The position numbers were made by a program, and so were the translations under genes. Under the pieces are notes generated by a model, which did no database searches, was not told the origin of the DNA, and saw nothing but the letters and a program-made list of their open reading frames with translations. Shown one piece after another: positions 34,562-45,600 of a stretch of DNA of 64,000 bases (the first letter of the stretch is position 1; the number at the start of each line of letters is the position of its first letter). Origin of the DNA: Favolaschia claudopus (taxonomy: Eukaryota; Basidiomycota; Agaricomycetes; Agaricales; Mycenaceae). The stretch spans positions 1,736,001 through 1,800,000 of the forward strand of contig JAWWNJ010000018.1 of the NCBI GenBank assembly GCA_037176885.1. Direction: 5' to 3'.

Positions 34562-34756
34562 GGATAATTCTATTTGGCAACCCGGTTTGTTTGGCAACCC
34601 CTGGCTTTTTTGAGGGTTGCCAAATAGAACTGGAGCATACTTGTAGATAAGAGATAAGATATTCAGATAAGGCGGGCTAAGGGAAGATCTGGGGACTGCC
34701 CCGGGTAGTCTGAGGTAGTACAATTTATTGTAGTGTTGCGTTCCAAAGGAATAAAT

Positions 34757-37700
34757 TCAATTTACAACAACTCGTCTACGCTTCCTGGGAGATAAAACCA
34801 ATCCCACCTCCGCTAAGTCCCGATCAGCTGAATGTCGTTTCTTCTTGTTCTTGGGGGGCATCTTCGGCGCGGGCAAATTCTCCTTGTTCTGAGCCATTGC
34901 TACCTTTGCGACCTTCCCTTCCACCGCTCCGAGCACCTTGCTCCCAAGACCCTGTTTCTCCACCCCCTTTGCCTTGAGCTTCGCAGTTGCGATGGAGAGA
35001 GCGTGACGGCGAAGGTAAAACTCCGTCACCCGGGGGTCGCATTGACAGTACAAAATCCTAATAGATAGGTTTAGCGTGCACAAGAAAGCGAAGCGAGAGA
35101 ACACATACACATCTTCGCCACGACCCTTGATTCGACGGGCGATACCGCAATAATCCAGTGGCCCAACCGTGTAATCTTGAGTATACTTGATGATGTAAGA
35201 CAAGAGGGCGCGATCGCGAACGAACGAAGTCGAAAGTTCAATAGGTGTCGGTTTCGGAATCAGCGGTGGTAACGGTTTGGGTTTAGGAGGCGACCGCTTC
35301 GGTTGTGGTTTCGGTTTCGGCTTCGACTTCGTTTGGCGAGGTGCGCGCGGCTTTCCTTTCCCGCGTTTTGCTGGTGGCGGAGGTTTCACAGGAATTGGTG
35401 GGGGCGAGGAGCTCTCCACCTCCGGCTTCGGCTCCCGAGGATTGAGCGGCGGTCGACGACGGGGAATTGGTGCCGAGTTGTCAGGGAATGCGGGGATTAC
35501 TGACCAGATGTCTGCCTTCGCTAGACGGTAAAGTTGGGTATGAGGGTGGAATGCTTGGAGAGACTTCCTCTGGCTGCTCGGATGGAACAAATAGGTATAC
35601 TTGTCCATGTTCAGCCACGAAGACGCCATCTCAGAAGGGACTGTGAAAGAGAAAAGAGAATCAGCATGAGAAAATAGATAGGGAGCAGACACTCACGTGA
35701 AAGGGTGGAATAATAATGTGCAAGTGGATTCCAGCTGGACACACATGCGGCGGGAAGGCCGGCGTCAGCGCAAAGGTATGCCCAGTGGTCAGCACCAAAG
35801 ATCAAAGTCCCTAGATTCATGTCTTCGATCTCGAGGGCATGGCGGATAAGCTCGGGCTCGAAAACGTCGAATGGGCCAGCGATCTCGTCGCACTGCCGAA
35901 GCCATAATGGGTCATCAGCATGCCACTCGAAGCATAACTGCGCAAACAATCAGCAAAACTGAAGATTGAAGGGAGCAAGCTCATACCTCAAGGTCCGAAA
36001 GCAGCTCGTGGAAGCGCGCGGAGACGTAAGATCGGTCTTTCCCATGGACATTGAGGCGGTTGCTATAAAGCAACCTGTCCTCCTCGCTGATGCAGATCAC
36101 GAATCCGACGAGGAAGCGTTTGACCAGCGGCCTGCATGCCAATAGTCAGATATTTCCAAAAAAGGAGAAATCGTAACCGCAGAAAAATTCCCAAAAAAGG
36201 AAAAACGAAAAGTCGAATCACTTACCACAGCGTTGTGTGCGCCTCCTTACCGAAATGATAGTAAGCAGCACAGAGCCGGGCTGTGCGGGAGGGCGAGTCA
36301 AAGACCTCAGCCTCAGTGAGGTTCGGTGCTAGATGTAAGGGTAACAGCTGCCAGGGCCTGAGGCCCGAGGTACTCAAGAGTCCAACAAGCACTGGGCAGA
36401 GGGAGAATCCTTAGAAGACTAGCTACAACAAGAGGAAGAGTGTCTACTCACCTGGGCAGAGGGAGAATCCTTAGAGAACAGAGTAAGGAGTCTCCATGCC
36501 CAGGCGTCACAGTAAAAGGGCGCGTGACGCGTGACTTCTCACGGAGCGTGGGAACTATGTAGTAGCACAGCATTTATGATGTGATATCAATGATCAGATG
36601 ATCCAACAGTAGCAGGGAGCCAGGGATATGCCCAGAAGGGGGAGGATCACAATACTGGTCCAGAGACCATAGACCGACGAAGGCCCGGAGATACCCTGTG
36701 GTCCGGGGAGCGTGGGAAACCGGAGCCGGAGTCCGGAGGGCCGGAGCTCGGGGCCCGGAGGGTCGGAGGACCGGAGGAATAGAGCCCAGGGAACCCGGGA
36801 AGGGCGCTAGAGCCAGGGCGAGACAGCGGAGCATTGAGGCTTGGGCGACAGAACCGCTGGGGCTTGGCCCAGGTCCGGGGGAGCGTGGGAAGCCGGGCCG
36901 GGGACCGGGGAACCGGAGCCGGAAGGCCGGAGGTCCGGACGACCAGAGCTCGGGGTACCAGAGCTCTCGGAGGGCTAGAAGTCTGACCGGAAGACCAGTA
37001 GGGAACCAGGTTGCGCTGAGCACTAGCTGTAGGAGCGCAGGGTCGACAGGAGTCTGTCGAGGAGGGGAACGGGGGCATACTGTACATAAGGACAGCATGT
37101 GGCATGGGCCTCTACGGCAGTAGGCCATGCACAGGGAACGGGGGGTTGGAAGGAGGGAGATGTGACGAAGGGGGAAGTCTGGAGGGAGTAGCGTTCCCAA
37201 GAAGGCTGGAGTGATGCAAGGAATAGCGAAGCGGGTCGGGGAAGCGGGGGATTCCCCTGACATCAGCCCCACTTCAGAATGTGGCGACCCGACACATCCA
37301 AAGCAGAGAGCGCAGAGCGAACTCAAAGGAGAAAAATACACAGCCCCGCTTCACGCTTTGCGACGACCCGGCGCGAAGTGACATAAAAGGGAGGGTGGGT
37401 GGGGAAAAAAAAGGTCATGCCTCCCTTGCCCATGGGTCTCCATCATGCACTCTTCGACCGTTGGGCTACGGTCGGCGCTTTGCCTTGTACACTGCATCCC
37501 AGATGCCCAAGTCTTCAGCATGACCCTCAAGGAGTAGGCAGACATGTCCTGTCCTGCCACTCTTTGAGATTGTACAGGTCAGTGCCTAGGCTTGTACATC
37601 CTCTCGGCTGTCCAATCCTGCAGCAGTCCACTGACCCGCAGAGTGTGGCCAGTAGTCGCTACGCTCCTACTGTACTCTCTGCGCAAGGGGGGGAGAGTAA

Positions 37701-40700
37701 CAGGTATGGAGCTCCAAATGTCGCTCCTGTAGGAGGAAGCTCCCTCTTGTCGCTTCCTCAGCTCTACCCCTTCCAGCCCACCTTCACAGTGTGGCGCCTC
37801 GACACACACATCCGGTGGGGCCCAACGGCCCCAGCGGAAAAAAAATTGGATGTGGTCACAGGGTACACTGGGAGGTTGTACGAGGGCTGGAGGTATCCGC
37901 CGTGTCGTTTAGGGTGGCAGAGCATACTGCACTGCGTGTAGCACACAGCAGCACCTAGTGGTGCAACGACACGGGGATAGAACCAAACCAACCGCCTTTC
38001 TGCTGCTAGCCAAGGTGTTACAAGCCAATCAACGGGATCGGCCATCACATGGTCAACTCAAGGCCCCAGTTCCCACCGGGGCTCGTAGAGAACGTAGCCA
38101 GACGGATATAGGCCCATGGAAACACAACGTAGGGGGTGGCAGCAGGATGGCGAGGAAGGGTTGGTGGTTCAGGAGAGCGCGAGGAATCGACGCCGTGCCC
38201 GATGCCTAATAGAGCGGAGGCCAGAAGACGCTCCTAATGTTGTGGCATCGTGCACAAGGCTACCTTGATAACCATGGCTGCGCTGGGTATTCCAAGACAC
38301 CGCAGGTCGAGGACACAAAAGCTAGCTCGACCATCACACATGCACCGTGACTAGAGGTGTGCGGAGGCATAACGTAGGGTAGCAGCGCGAACAACATGGC
38401 AGGGCAAGGTACCTCGTCGACATGACATCCAGCCAAATATACCAAGACGCCGCAAGCCGACTTTTAAAGGCCGGCCATCGCGCATGCACCATGACTAGGG
38501 GTGTGCGGAGGCGTAACGTAGGATAGTGGCGTGAGTGGCAGGCCGAGTCAACGGAAGGAGGGGGGAGGACAAATGTGGTGGACGTAAGAGACCCATTGGT
38601 AACCCAACGCAGAGTGTGGTGGGAGAAGGACTAGGAGCGGCTGGTGGAGGGGGGGAGGAACGAGCCCCCCTTCACCGGATTCGAGACACCGCTCGTAGCG
38701 TCTCATGCGCAAGTCTTCGTAAGTGAAGGGGACGAGGGACGAGCCCCCCTTCACCAGATTGGAAGACGAAGACAGCCATTGTGAGTAGGGTGAAGGGCGG
38801 CTTGAAAGACAAGCCCCCCTTCACCAGGGAGGTTCTACTAACAAGAGGGCGGATCACTATGCACTAGGTGGACACGGTGGAGGCAGGGGAGAGGGAGCGA
38901 GCCCCCCTTCACCAGGCAGAGTCCACCTAAAGTGCAGCGGTGCGCATGAGCAAGGAGCCCCACGGCGAGCATCACAGGGGAGAGGTCGGGATCAACATTC
39001 CCCCTCGATATCAAGTGACGCGGCGTAAGGAGCCCCCCTTCATGATTGCGACCACGCAATACGAGACAAAAGTATCAAGACGAATCATGAATCCCCGCCG
39101 TCAACGCCACCGCTGCTGCGGGGACGTTACATTGGACAAACACACAGACGCCAGGACACAGAGTCAAGGGGAGGGATGGGGTGGAGAGCGGAAGGGAAGG
39201 GTGCGAGTCAGACACCAGGCTGCAGAGAAGGCAGCGGATGGCCCCCAGCAAGCCCAGACGTAAGCTTCCCGCTCTTGCACAAACGCAGGAGTACCCAGAG
39301 AAAGCAGATGAAGAGGTGTAGTTGACTACAGCCTGCACGATAGGAGAGTCCTTCGAATGAAGGGGGTGGCAACTGTAGCGGCTCGACGAGCTGCCAGCAA
39401 CAAGTTGCCCCGCCACCCAATCTCCATGCAGACTGCAGGCGCTCAGAGGTCCCTAGGCACCGGCGGACACCCCTAAGGACGGGGAGGCCGGGGAGATATG
39501 GACTTGAGCAACCTCGCAACTCTCGACAGTGCTCCCTCCAAGCCACACCCACGAAGGCAAGAGGAAAGGAAGCTCACCGGTCAAGAGGGGGAGTGAGACT
39601 CGAAGACAGATGACACAGCCAGCCAGACGACACAGGAACAGACCCAAGGTCACAGGGGGAGAAGGGAAGGAGTAGTCGAAGTGCCAGTGTGAGCCAGTGA
39701 CGAGCAGTGGCATCTGGCACGAGCCTAAACGGCAGTTGGCCACACACAAGAGGAGGGGAAGTCGACGAGAGGTGGCAAATGCCGAGGAGGGGGTCCATGG
39801 GATGCAGGAGGGAGAGGGAAGAAGACTTTCAGTGGTAGACACACACACCATACTTGTGTTGCAGTCCCAAAACCCAAATCCTACACCAAGCCATGGGGCA
39901 GAGGCTACTCAGCAACCTCCATGCCCAAAGAATGCACCAAGATGGTCTGCTACTCTTGTGAGGACAGAGGAGGAAGGAGTAGGGTCCGCTATTGGTGACT
40001 CTGTTCTGCTGTAAGGGCAACAGCTGCCAGGGCCTGAGGCCCGAGGTACTCAAGAGTCCAACAAGCACTGGGCAGAGGGAGAATCCTTAGAAGACTAGCT
40101 ACAACAAGAGGAAGAGTGTCTACTCACCTGGGCAGAGGGAGAATCCTTAGAGAACAGAGTAAGGAGTCTCCATGCCCAGGCGTCACAGTAAAAGGGCGCG
40201 TGACGCGTGACTTCTCACGGAGCGTGGGAACTATGTAGTAGCACAGCATTTATGATGTGATATCAATGATCAGATGATCCAACAGTAGCAGGGAGCCAGG
40301 GATATGCCCAGAAGGGGGAGGATCACAATACTGGTCCAGAGACCATAGACCGACGAAGGCCCGGAGATACCCTGTGGTCCGGGGAGCGTGGGAAACCGGA
40401 GCCGGAGTCCGGAGGGCCGGAGCTCGGGGCCCGGAGGGTCGGAGGACCGGAGGAATAGAGCCCAGGGAACCCGAGAAGGGCGCTAGAGCCAGGGCGAGAC
40501 AGCGGAGCATTGAGGCTTGGGCGACAGAACCGCTGGGGCTTGGCCCAGGTCCGGGGGAGCGTGGGAAGCCGGGCCGGAGACCGGGGAACCGGAGCCGGAA
40601 GGCCGGAGGTCCGGACGACCAGAGCTCGGGGTACCAGAGCTCTCGGAGGGCTAGAAGTCTGACCGGAAGACCAGTAGGGAACCAGGTTGCGCTGAGCACT

Positions 40701-41532
40701 AGCTGTAGGAGCGCAGGGTCGACAGGAGTCTGTCGAGGAGGGGAACGGGGGCATACTGTACATAAGGACAGCATGTGGCATGGGCCTCTACGGCAGTAGG
40801 CCATGCACAGGGAACGGGGGGTTGGAAGGAGGGAGATGTGACGAAGGGGGAAGTCTGGAGGGAGTAGCGTTCCCAAGAAGGCTGGAGTGATGCAAGGAAT
40901 AGCGAAGCGGGTCGGGGAAGCGGGGGATTCCCCTGACACTAGACCTGAAAGACATTTAACTCAAAGACGCAATCTCAAATCCCGATAACGCTTACCAGCC
41001 ATGTGCCAGAGTTCAGGTATTGTGATCCATTTATATCCAAGATCTTCTTGTGCGTTGAAGACAGCTCCCTGTCCTTCCGCAAAGTCATTGTATATATTCC
41101 CAACAGCGATCGGGCCGAAGGAAACCTGGATTTGACGAGGAGGAGGGGGAGGAAATGAAGTTCGCCCAGAAAAGCCCGGATCCGTCTTCAGTTTACGACG
41201 TGGGGGCGAGGAGATGGTGGAAGTGAGGTCAATGAAGGGAGGTTCGACCTTGGTGGCAGGGGCATCAGCAAAAGCGGGAAGTTCAGGTAAGGCCTTATAA
41301 CCCCAATAAACCCGCAAAATCACTGTAAAGCCATATCAGCCTGATGATATTTCACCTGGGCTTACAAAGGTTCTTTTTTTTCGCAATCGTTATCTGGCTG
41401 GTAGAGGTGTATAAGGCATTATGTGCCTTATAGCGCATTTTAGCCGCGCAGAGCTCCTACCACTCCTTCTGCTCCGGATTTACCAGTGCTCAAAGCTCGA
41501 ACAGTGCAATATGGAATGAAAGGGAATGACAT
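34757..41532 (-). CDS. Unknown multi-exon protein of the DNA transposon (split by an LTR element)
   Basis: A start at about 41532 (MSFPFIPYC) is inferred, with an intron of GTAAAT...TTACAG before VILRVYWGYKALPELPAF. The following exon has a SUMO-interaction-like FIDLTS and ends WHMAG at a GTAAGC donor near 40996. The next exon begins GTCTAG and continues after the 4.6-kb LTR insert as LAPNLTEAEVFD (about 36328). Further exons read PLVKRFLVGFVICISEEDRL, LCFEWHADDPLWLRQCDEI and LNMDKYTYLFHPSSQRK. A proline/lysine-rich linker (KPKPKPQPKRSPP) follows, then a last exon with FYLRRHALSIATAKLKAKG and a basic end SPRKRRRVVVN, a likely nuclear signal. The estimated length is about 550 residues. I recognise no domain; it could be an accessory protein or a divergent transposase. 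The exons are typical 50-bp-intron fungal structure. Confidence 0.6.
36334..37262 (-). repeat. LTR (929 bp), left copy
   Basis: Starts TGTAAGGG and ends CCCTGACA on the plus strand. It includes a short duplicated GGGCAGAGGGAGAATCCTTA segment and a GC-rich block of GCCGGAG/CCGGAGG repeats at about 36700-36960, which creates long but meaningless open frames on both strands. Confidence 0.9.
38660..39045. repeat. Spaced array of GAGCCCCCCTTCACCAG repeats
   Basis: Five copies spaced 69-131 bp apart inside the non-coding LTR element. On the minus (sense) strand each reads as a purine-rich GAAGGGGGGCT tract. Confidence 0.75.
40010..40938 (-). repeat. LTR (929 bp), right copy
   Basis: Near-identical to 36334-37262; followed by the second CTAGA. 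Confidence 0.9.
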
Positions 41533-41581
41533 TGTTAAGGAATATACAGAATAACAATAAATACCATACTCCCAGACTCGT

Positions 41582-42256
41582 CTAGTACGCCGGCGCCCGC
41601 GTCAATGAGACAAGTCGTGCAGACGGCTGGACCGGCAGATATTCCAGTAAGTTTGCAAGGGGCTTGAGACGAACATGGCGCGGGAGTCTTGAATGAAGTT
41701 GGATGGTCTTGAGTAGTTGTCGGTACGTGAGGTCAAGTGTAATGTCTTGGAGCCAGACAGATTGCGGGTCCATGGGCCGATGGCGCCAGCGTTGAAGATG
41801 CTGAATAGTACTGGGCTCGATCTTGACGAAGCTTCTTGTGGATTTCCCGTGGCGATGTTGTTGCAGCCGGTCAATTGCTGGAGCCAAATGGGTCTTGACG
41901 CGACGAATCGGCTTTCGGTGACAAACTTTGAGGCGATGAGACGACTTGATGGGTTTGGAAGCGCGACGCGAGAGCAATTTGATTCTTCGAAACACCCAAC
42001 TTGAACTATGAGAGGGGGAGGAACTTGAAGCTTGACGATAGAAGACCTGAAGGAGAGGGAATTGATCCTTGAAGCGCAGCGAGAATAGTCTTTGAGAGCC
42101 AGTTTTTGCGTGGCAGAGCATGTTGAGGTTGCGGGACGCGAGTTTGGAGCTGGATGTGGCAGCGGTGGGAGGAGGAGAGGCTGACGAGGGACGACGGGCG
42201 CAGAGATGGCCCGGGTGAGGGGAGAGAACAAGAGCGAGATCAAAGTGGCGGGACAA
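41582..42256 (-). CDS. Uncertain 224-residue frame between the two transposon genes
   Basis: Basic, serine-rich frame ending LANLLEYLPVQPSARLVSLT. An alternative overlapping frame (42381-41602) is longer, so coding status is doubtful. It occupies the only space in the DNA transposon between the protease gene and the unknown gene, with a TATA-like ACGATATAAG near 42360 on the minus strand. It may instead be promoter and leader sequence for the downstream gene. No motif was recognised. Confidence 0.25.
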   Translation of the reverse strand: MSRHFDLALVLSPHPGHLCARRPSSASPPPTAATSSSKLASRNLNMLCHAKTGSQRLFSLRFKDQFPLLQVFYRQASSSSPSHSSSWVFRRIKLLSRRASKPIKSSHRLKVCHRKPIRRVKTHLAPAIDRLQQHRHGKSTRSFVKIEPSTIQHLQRWRHRPMDPQSVWLQDITLDLTYRQLLKTIQLHSRLPRHVRLKPLANLLEYLPVQPSARLVSLTRAPAY

Positions 42257-42638
42257 ACATCAACCATCGATCTCACATCACGCGCACTGATCGATGGCGC
42301 ACGGACCATCAACAACGCGGTCATCTGTCGCCACTCATCGTGACGACCGCGCTTATATCGTTCCCAAAGCCCTCCCGTCACTCACCAGGTCCAGAATCTC
42401 GCCATCCCGCGCGCACAAACACGTTGGATAAAAACCGTCAGATGCTCGACCTAAATATACCAAAATTACCGTAGGGTGCAGTTTGAAACTATATTATCCT
42501 ATTATGCTCTCAAGTGCATACCCGCAATGCAAATCTTGGTCTGCGATATCGTCGTTTTGCAAACCTCGAACAGGCTGCTCCCCCGATAAAAGGCTTACAC
42601 CAGGTTGCCAAGGTATCTATAATCCCTGTAATACCGCA

Positions 42639-45600
42639 TCAACCCGGTCTGATCTCGCACGGGAATACCAGACTTTCCCACATTTGCTGATGGGAAGGCA
42701 TATTGTGACGGAAGCGAGGGGGAGTCGAGTTCCGGCACACAGGGATCAAGAGAGAACTGGTGTAAGTACTAAATTGACCAAGGGAAAAGCTACTACGACA
42801 AGAACTAAACTACTTATACAGGAAAATCAAGGCTGTGTACATGGAGTCATGGGGACGAAACGGGCAGATCTCGCCGTGAGCGGATGCGAACGCCGATCCG
42901 TCACATCCGCCCTCCAGATCGTCGACCACGACGAGCTCAATCTTCATACAAAAATCAATAAATCTTGTTCAAAATCAATTCAACGTTCGAAATGGTCTTC
43001 GAAAAATCAAAATCAAACCATTTGGGTATCCTCGCCCTCCTCGACGACCATTTCGATGTCGAGAGAGGAAATTGTGCGAATTTAGAAGTGTTCAAGAACT
43101 TCCGTGCTCTCCAACAGAGCATCGTGATCAACGTTCAGCGCAAAATCAACCGCGTGGGATGCAAAACCAGGAGGCCCTCCTTTCGAAACCATCGTGTTGA
43201 GTTCAGGACAGTTACGAGAAAGGTGACCCTGTACACCACAGTTAAAGCATAAACCAGCGGCAAGGTATTCATTTCGTTTCTTAACCGAAAGATGCTTGCC
43301 GCTGTCGCGAGATTTCGACCCAGTCGTTGAAGGTTCGGGTTCAGCACTGGAAACCGAGATAACGCGCCCTCCATTACGACGTTTCCCGTTCGAATCTGAG
43401 TCCAGTTTCTGGTCATCGGGCTTGGATTGAGTCTTACTCGATCCAGCCATATCAATCTCATCATTATCATCGTCAACCTTGACGATAATTTCGGCGCTCT
43501 CAGCACCAGCAGTAACTTCAGCCCAAGAAGAGGTTTCTGGATCAAGTTTATCGCGAAACATTTCCTTTCGAATGTCAGCGTTGAGGCTACGCCAGAACAT
43601 GACAACCTTCTCTTGGTTGGCTTCAAGACCAATGGTGTTATAAATTCGTTCCCATTCAGCCTTGTGAATTAATACTGACTTAGTGCCTTGGACACAAGAG
43701 CGCAATCGAGTGCGTTGTTTCTCACGGAAATTCACAGGGAAACAAAAATTGAATAAACCCCAAAAGAATTCACTCAAAGTCCAAACATGCTCGTCATTCT
43801 CAACTTTACTGTTGTAGAATTCAAGTGCACGAGCCGTCAAGTAGTACGACAAGTAAAACACTCGTTGGTCAGTTGGAACTTTTCCGAGTTGAACATAATT
43901 CGATCCTTCCTTAACAAATCGATGGAATGCAATGGCATCTGGTGAGCCATCATACTCCTTTGGAGGTATAGGCTTCAATATCATTTTATTCTTCCTGTGA
44001 GAACTCCGTTTCTTCCTAGAGGAACGGCGCTTGCGACGATGACGTGACGGGTATGACCTCCCGGAACCTGAACCATCTGAGGACTCAGAGTCGGAGTTCG
44101 ACGAATCAGAAGGTTCGGATGGGGTGGGTGAACCATCCACACGCTCGGCATTGCGCAGGGTGCGCTCAATGAAGCTGCCTGGCGCGACGCGCTTAGCAGG
44201 AGTGGGCTCGGGACGGGATCCGCGAGCTCCGTGATCCGCACCGATCTGTCTATCAATGCTGTTTTTAACAGCAGTCTGCGCCTTGGTTAAGTCAACCTTT
44301 GGCGTCGTCGTCCGAGAACGTTGCAAGCTGCTGATCTGCGCTTGTAAATCAGCAATCTTTTCGTCTATGCTCTGGCCAGAGGCGACGGTATCTTTCGTTT
44401 GCTTCAGCAAAGGTCTCGGAGTTCGGGGTTCGGGAGAAGCCATGATTGGCGTCCGATCAAAGAACCCAGGTGGCGGTGAATGCTGTTCTTCTTTGACAGC
44501 ACGGCGAATTTCGGCGAAATTATCAAAAGCGGCTCTTTGCGCGTCGATATCGCGCTCAGAGAAATCATCCGAAAAATTTGCTGCACCCCAATTGCGAGGG
44601 TCAGCACCTTTACCCTTCTGGCGGGAGGTTCCTACCAGATGGTATTGCCGGACTTCAGGCACATTCATTGCCGATCTTTCATCAATATCAATCAAGTTCG
44701 TGATTTCATCATCTGGCGTGTTCTCACGCGGGATAGTTATCCCGCGCCCTGACGCAGCAGCCAAAGCTTCCTGGGCCAAAGCTTGGTGGCGGCGAGCGAT
44801 ACTCACAAGCTCACTCACACTCATGTTCTGAATCGCACGGGATACGGTCGATGTGGAATGGGATAACATATTCTGAGAATTTACTACGGTGAGTGAATCC
44901 GCTGAAGCTTGACGACCGGGCGTTGCCATGCGAGGCGTGGCAAGGCCTTCGTCGAGCCTCCCCCAATCCACGGCTGAGGTCAGAACGGGCCCAGAGAGCT
45001 CGCTACGCATCGGGGTCACCGATGGCGCACGCGTCGAGGGTACCGACGGTGAAGTCTCGTTGCCCAGAGGCAACGGTTCGACGCCCGAAGGCGAAGCAGT
45101 CTCACCACCAAACGGTGATGGGGTCTCACCACCCGAAGGCAGTGGAAGGTCTACACGAGAGGAAGGTCCACCCGAGACCGCTCGACTGTACAATAGGTCG
45201 GGGGAAACGGGGCGTGGCTTTGTCGAAGAGGCACGAATCTCCGGTCGGGGGGTCCCAGAACGGGGACTCACGGCGATGGCAGTACTAGCAGGTCTCGGCA
45301 CAGACATTCCAGGTCCAGGAACGGGGACACGAGCATGAGAGCGGAGAGGGTAGCGAGCACGGCCAGCGGGGTCAGTCATCGGGGTCGATGTCGAGCTCAG
45401 AGGGTCAGAGGAGGTCGGGGGCAAGCGTAGTCAAGAGCGTCGACGGATCTAGTGACTTGGTTAAGTTCAAAAGATGTGACGGAAGCGAGGGGGAGTCGAG
45501 TTCCGGCACACAGGGATCAAGAGAGAACTGGTGTAAGTACTAAATTGACCAAGGGAAAAGCTACTACGACAAGAACTAAACTACTTATACAGGAAAATCA

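Larger units (their letters stand above)
36334..40938 (-). mobile_element. Non-coding LTR element with 929-bp LTRs (LARD-like)
   Basis: Direct LTRs 36334-37262 and 40010-40938 differ at three positions that I noticed (for example CCCGGGAAG versus CCCGAGAAG), so they are about 0.3% diverged. CTAGA is duplicated at 36329-36333 and 40939-40943. The minus orientation is inferred from TGTCAGGGG...CCCTTACA ends and a purine-rich AGTGGGGCTGA before the 37262 end. The 2.75-kb interior has no gag or pol motif in any frame. It carries five GAGCCCCCCTTCA repeats (about 38666, 38742, 38811, 38900, 39031). Movement would require enzymes from another gypsy-type element. Confidence 0.87.

Noticed and set aside
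36574..37341. Long minus-strand open frame (255 residues) and its twin at 40250-40939
   Set aside because: They lie in the two LTR copies, are Pro/Ser/Gly-rich in several frames on both strands, and follow from GCCGGAG-type repeats. No motif supports coding.
37399..37941. 180-residue plus-strand frame inside the non-coding LTR element
   Set aside because: No domain, opposite to the inferred element orientation, and overlapped by equally long frames on the other strand.
36574..40939. A segmental duplication of about 900 bp as a host event
   Set aside because: The ends are TG...CA and the whole unit is flanked by a CTAGA duplication, so LTRs of one retroelement explain it better.
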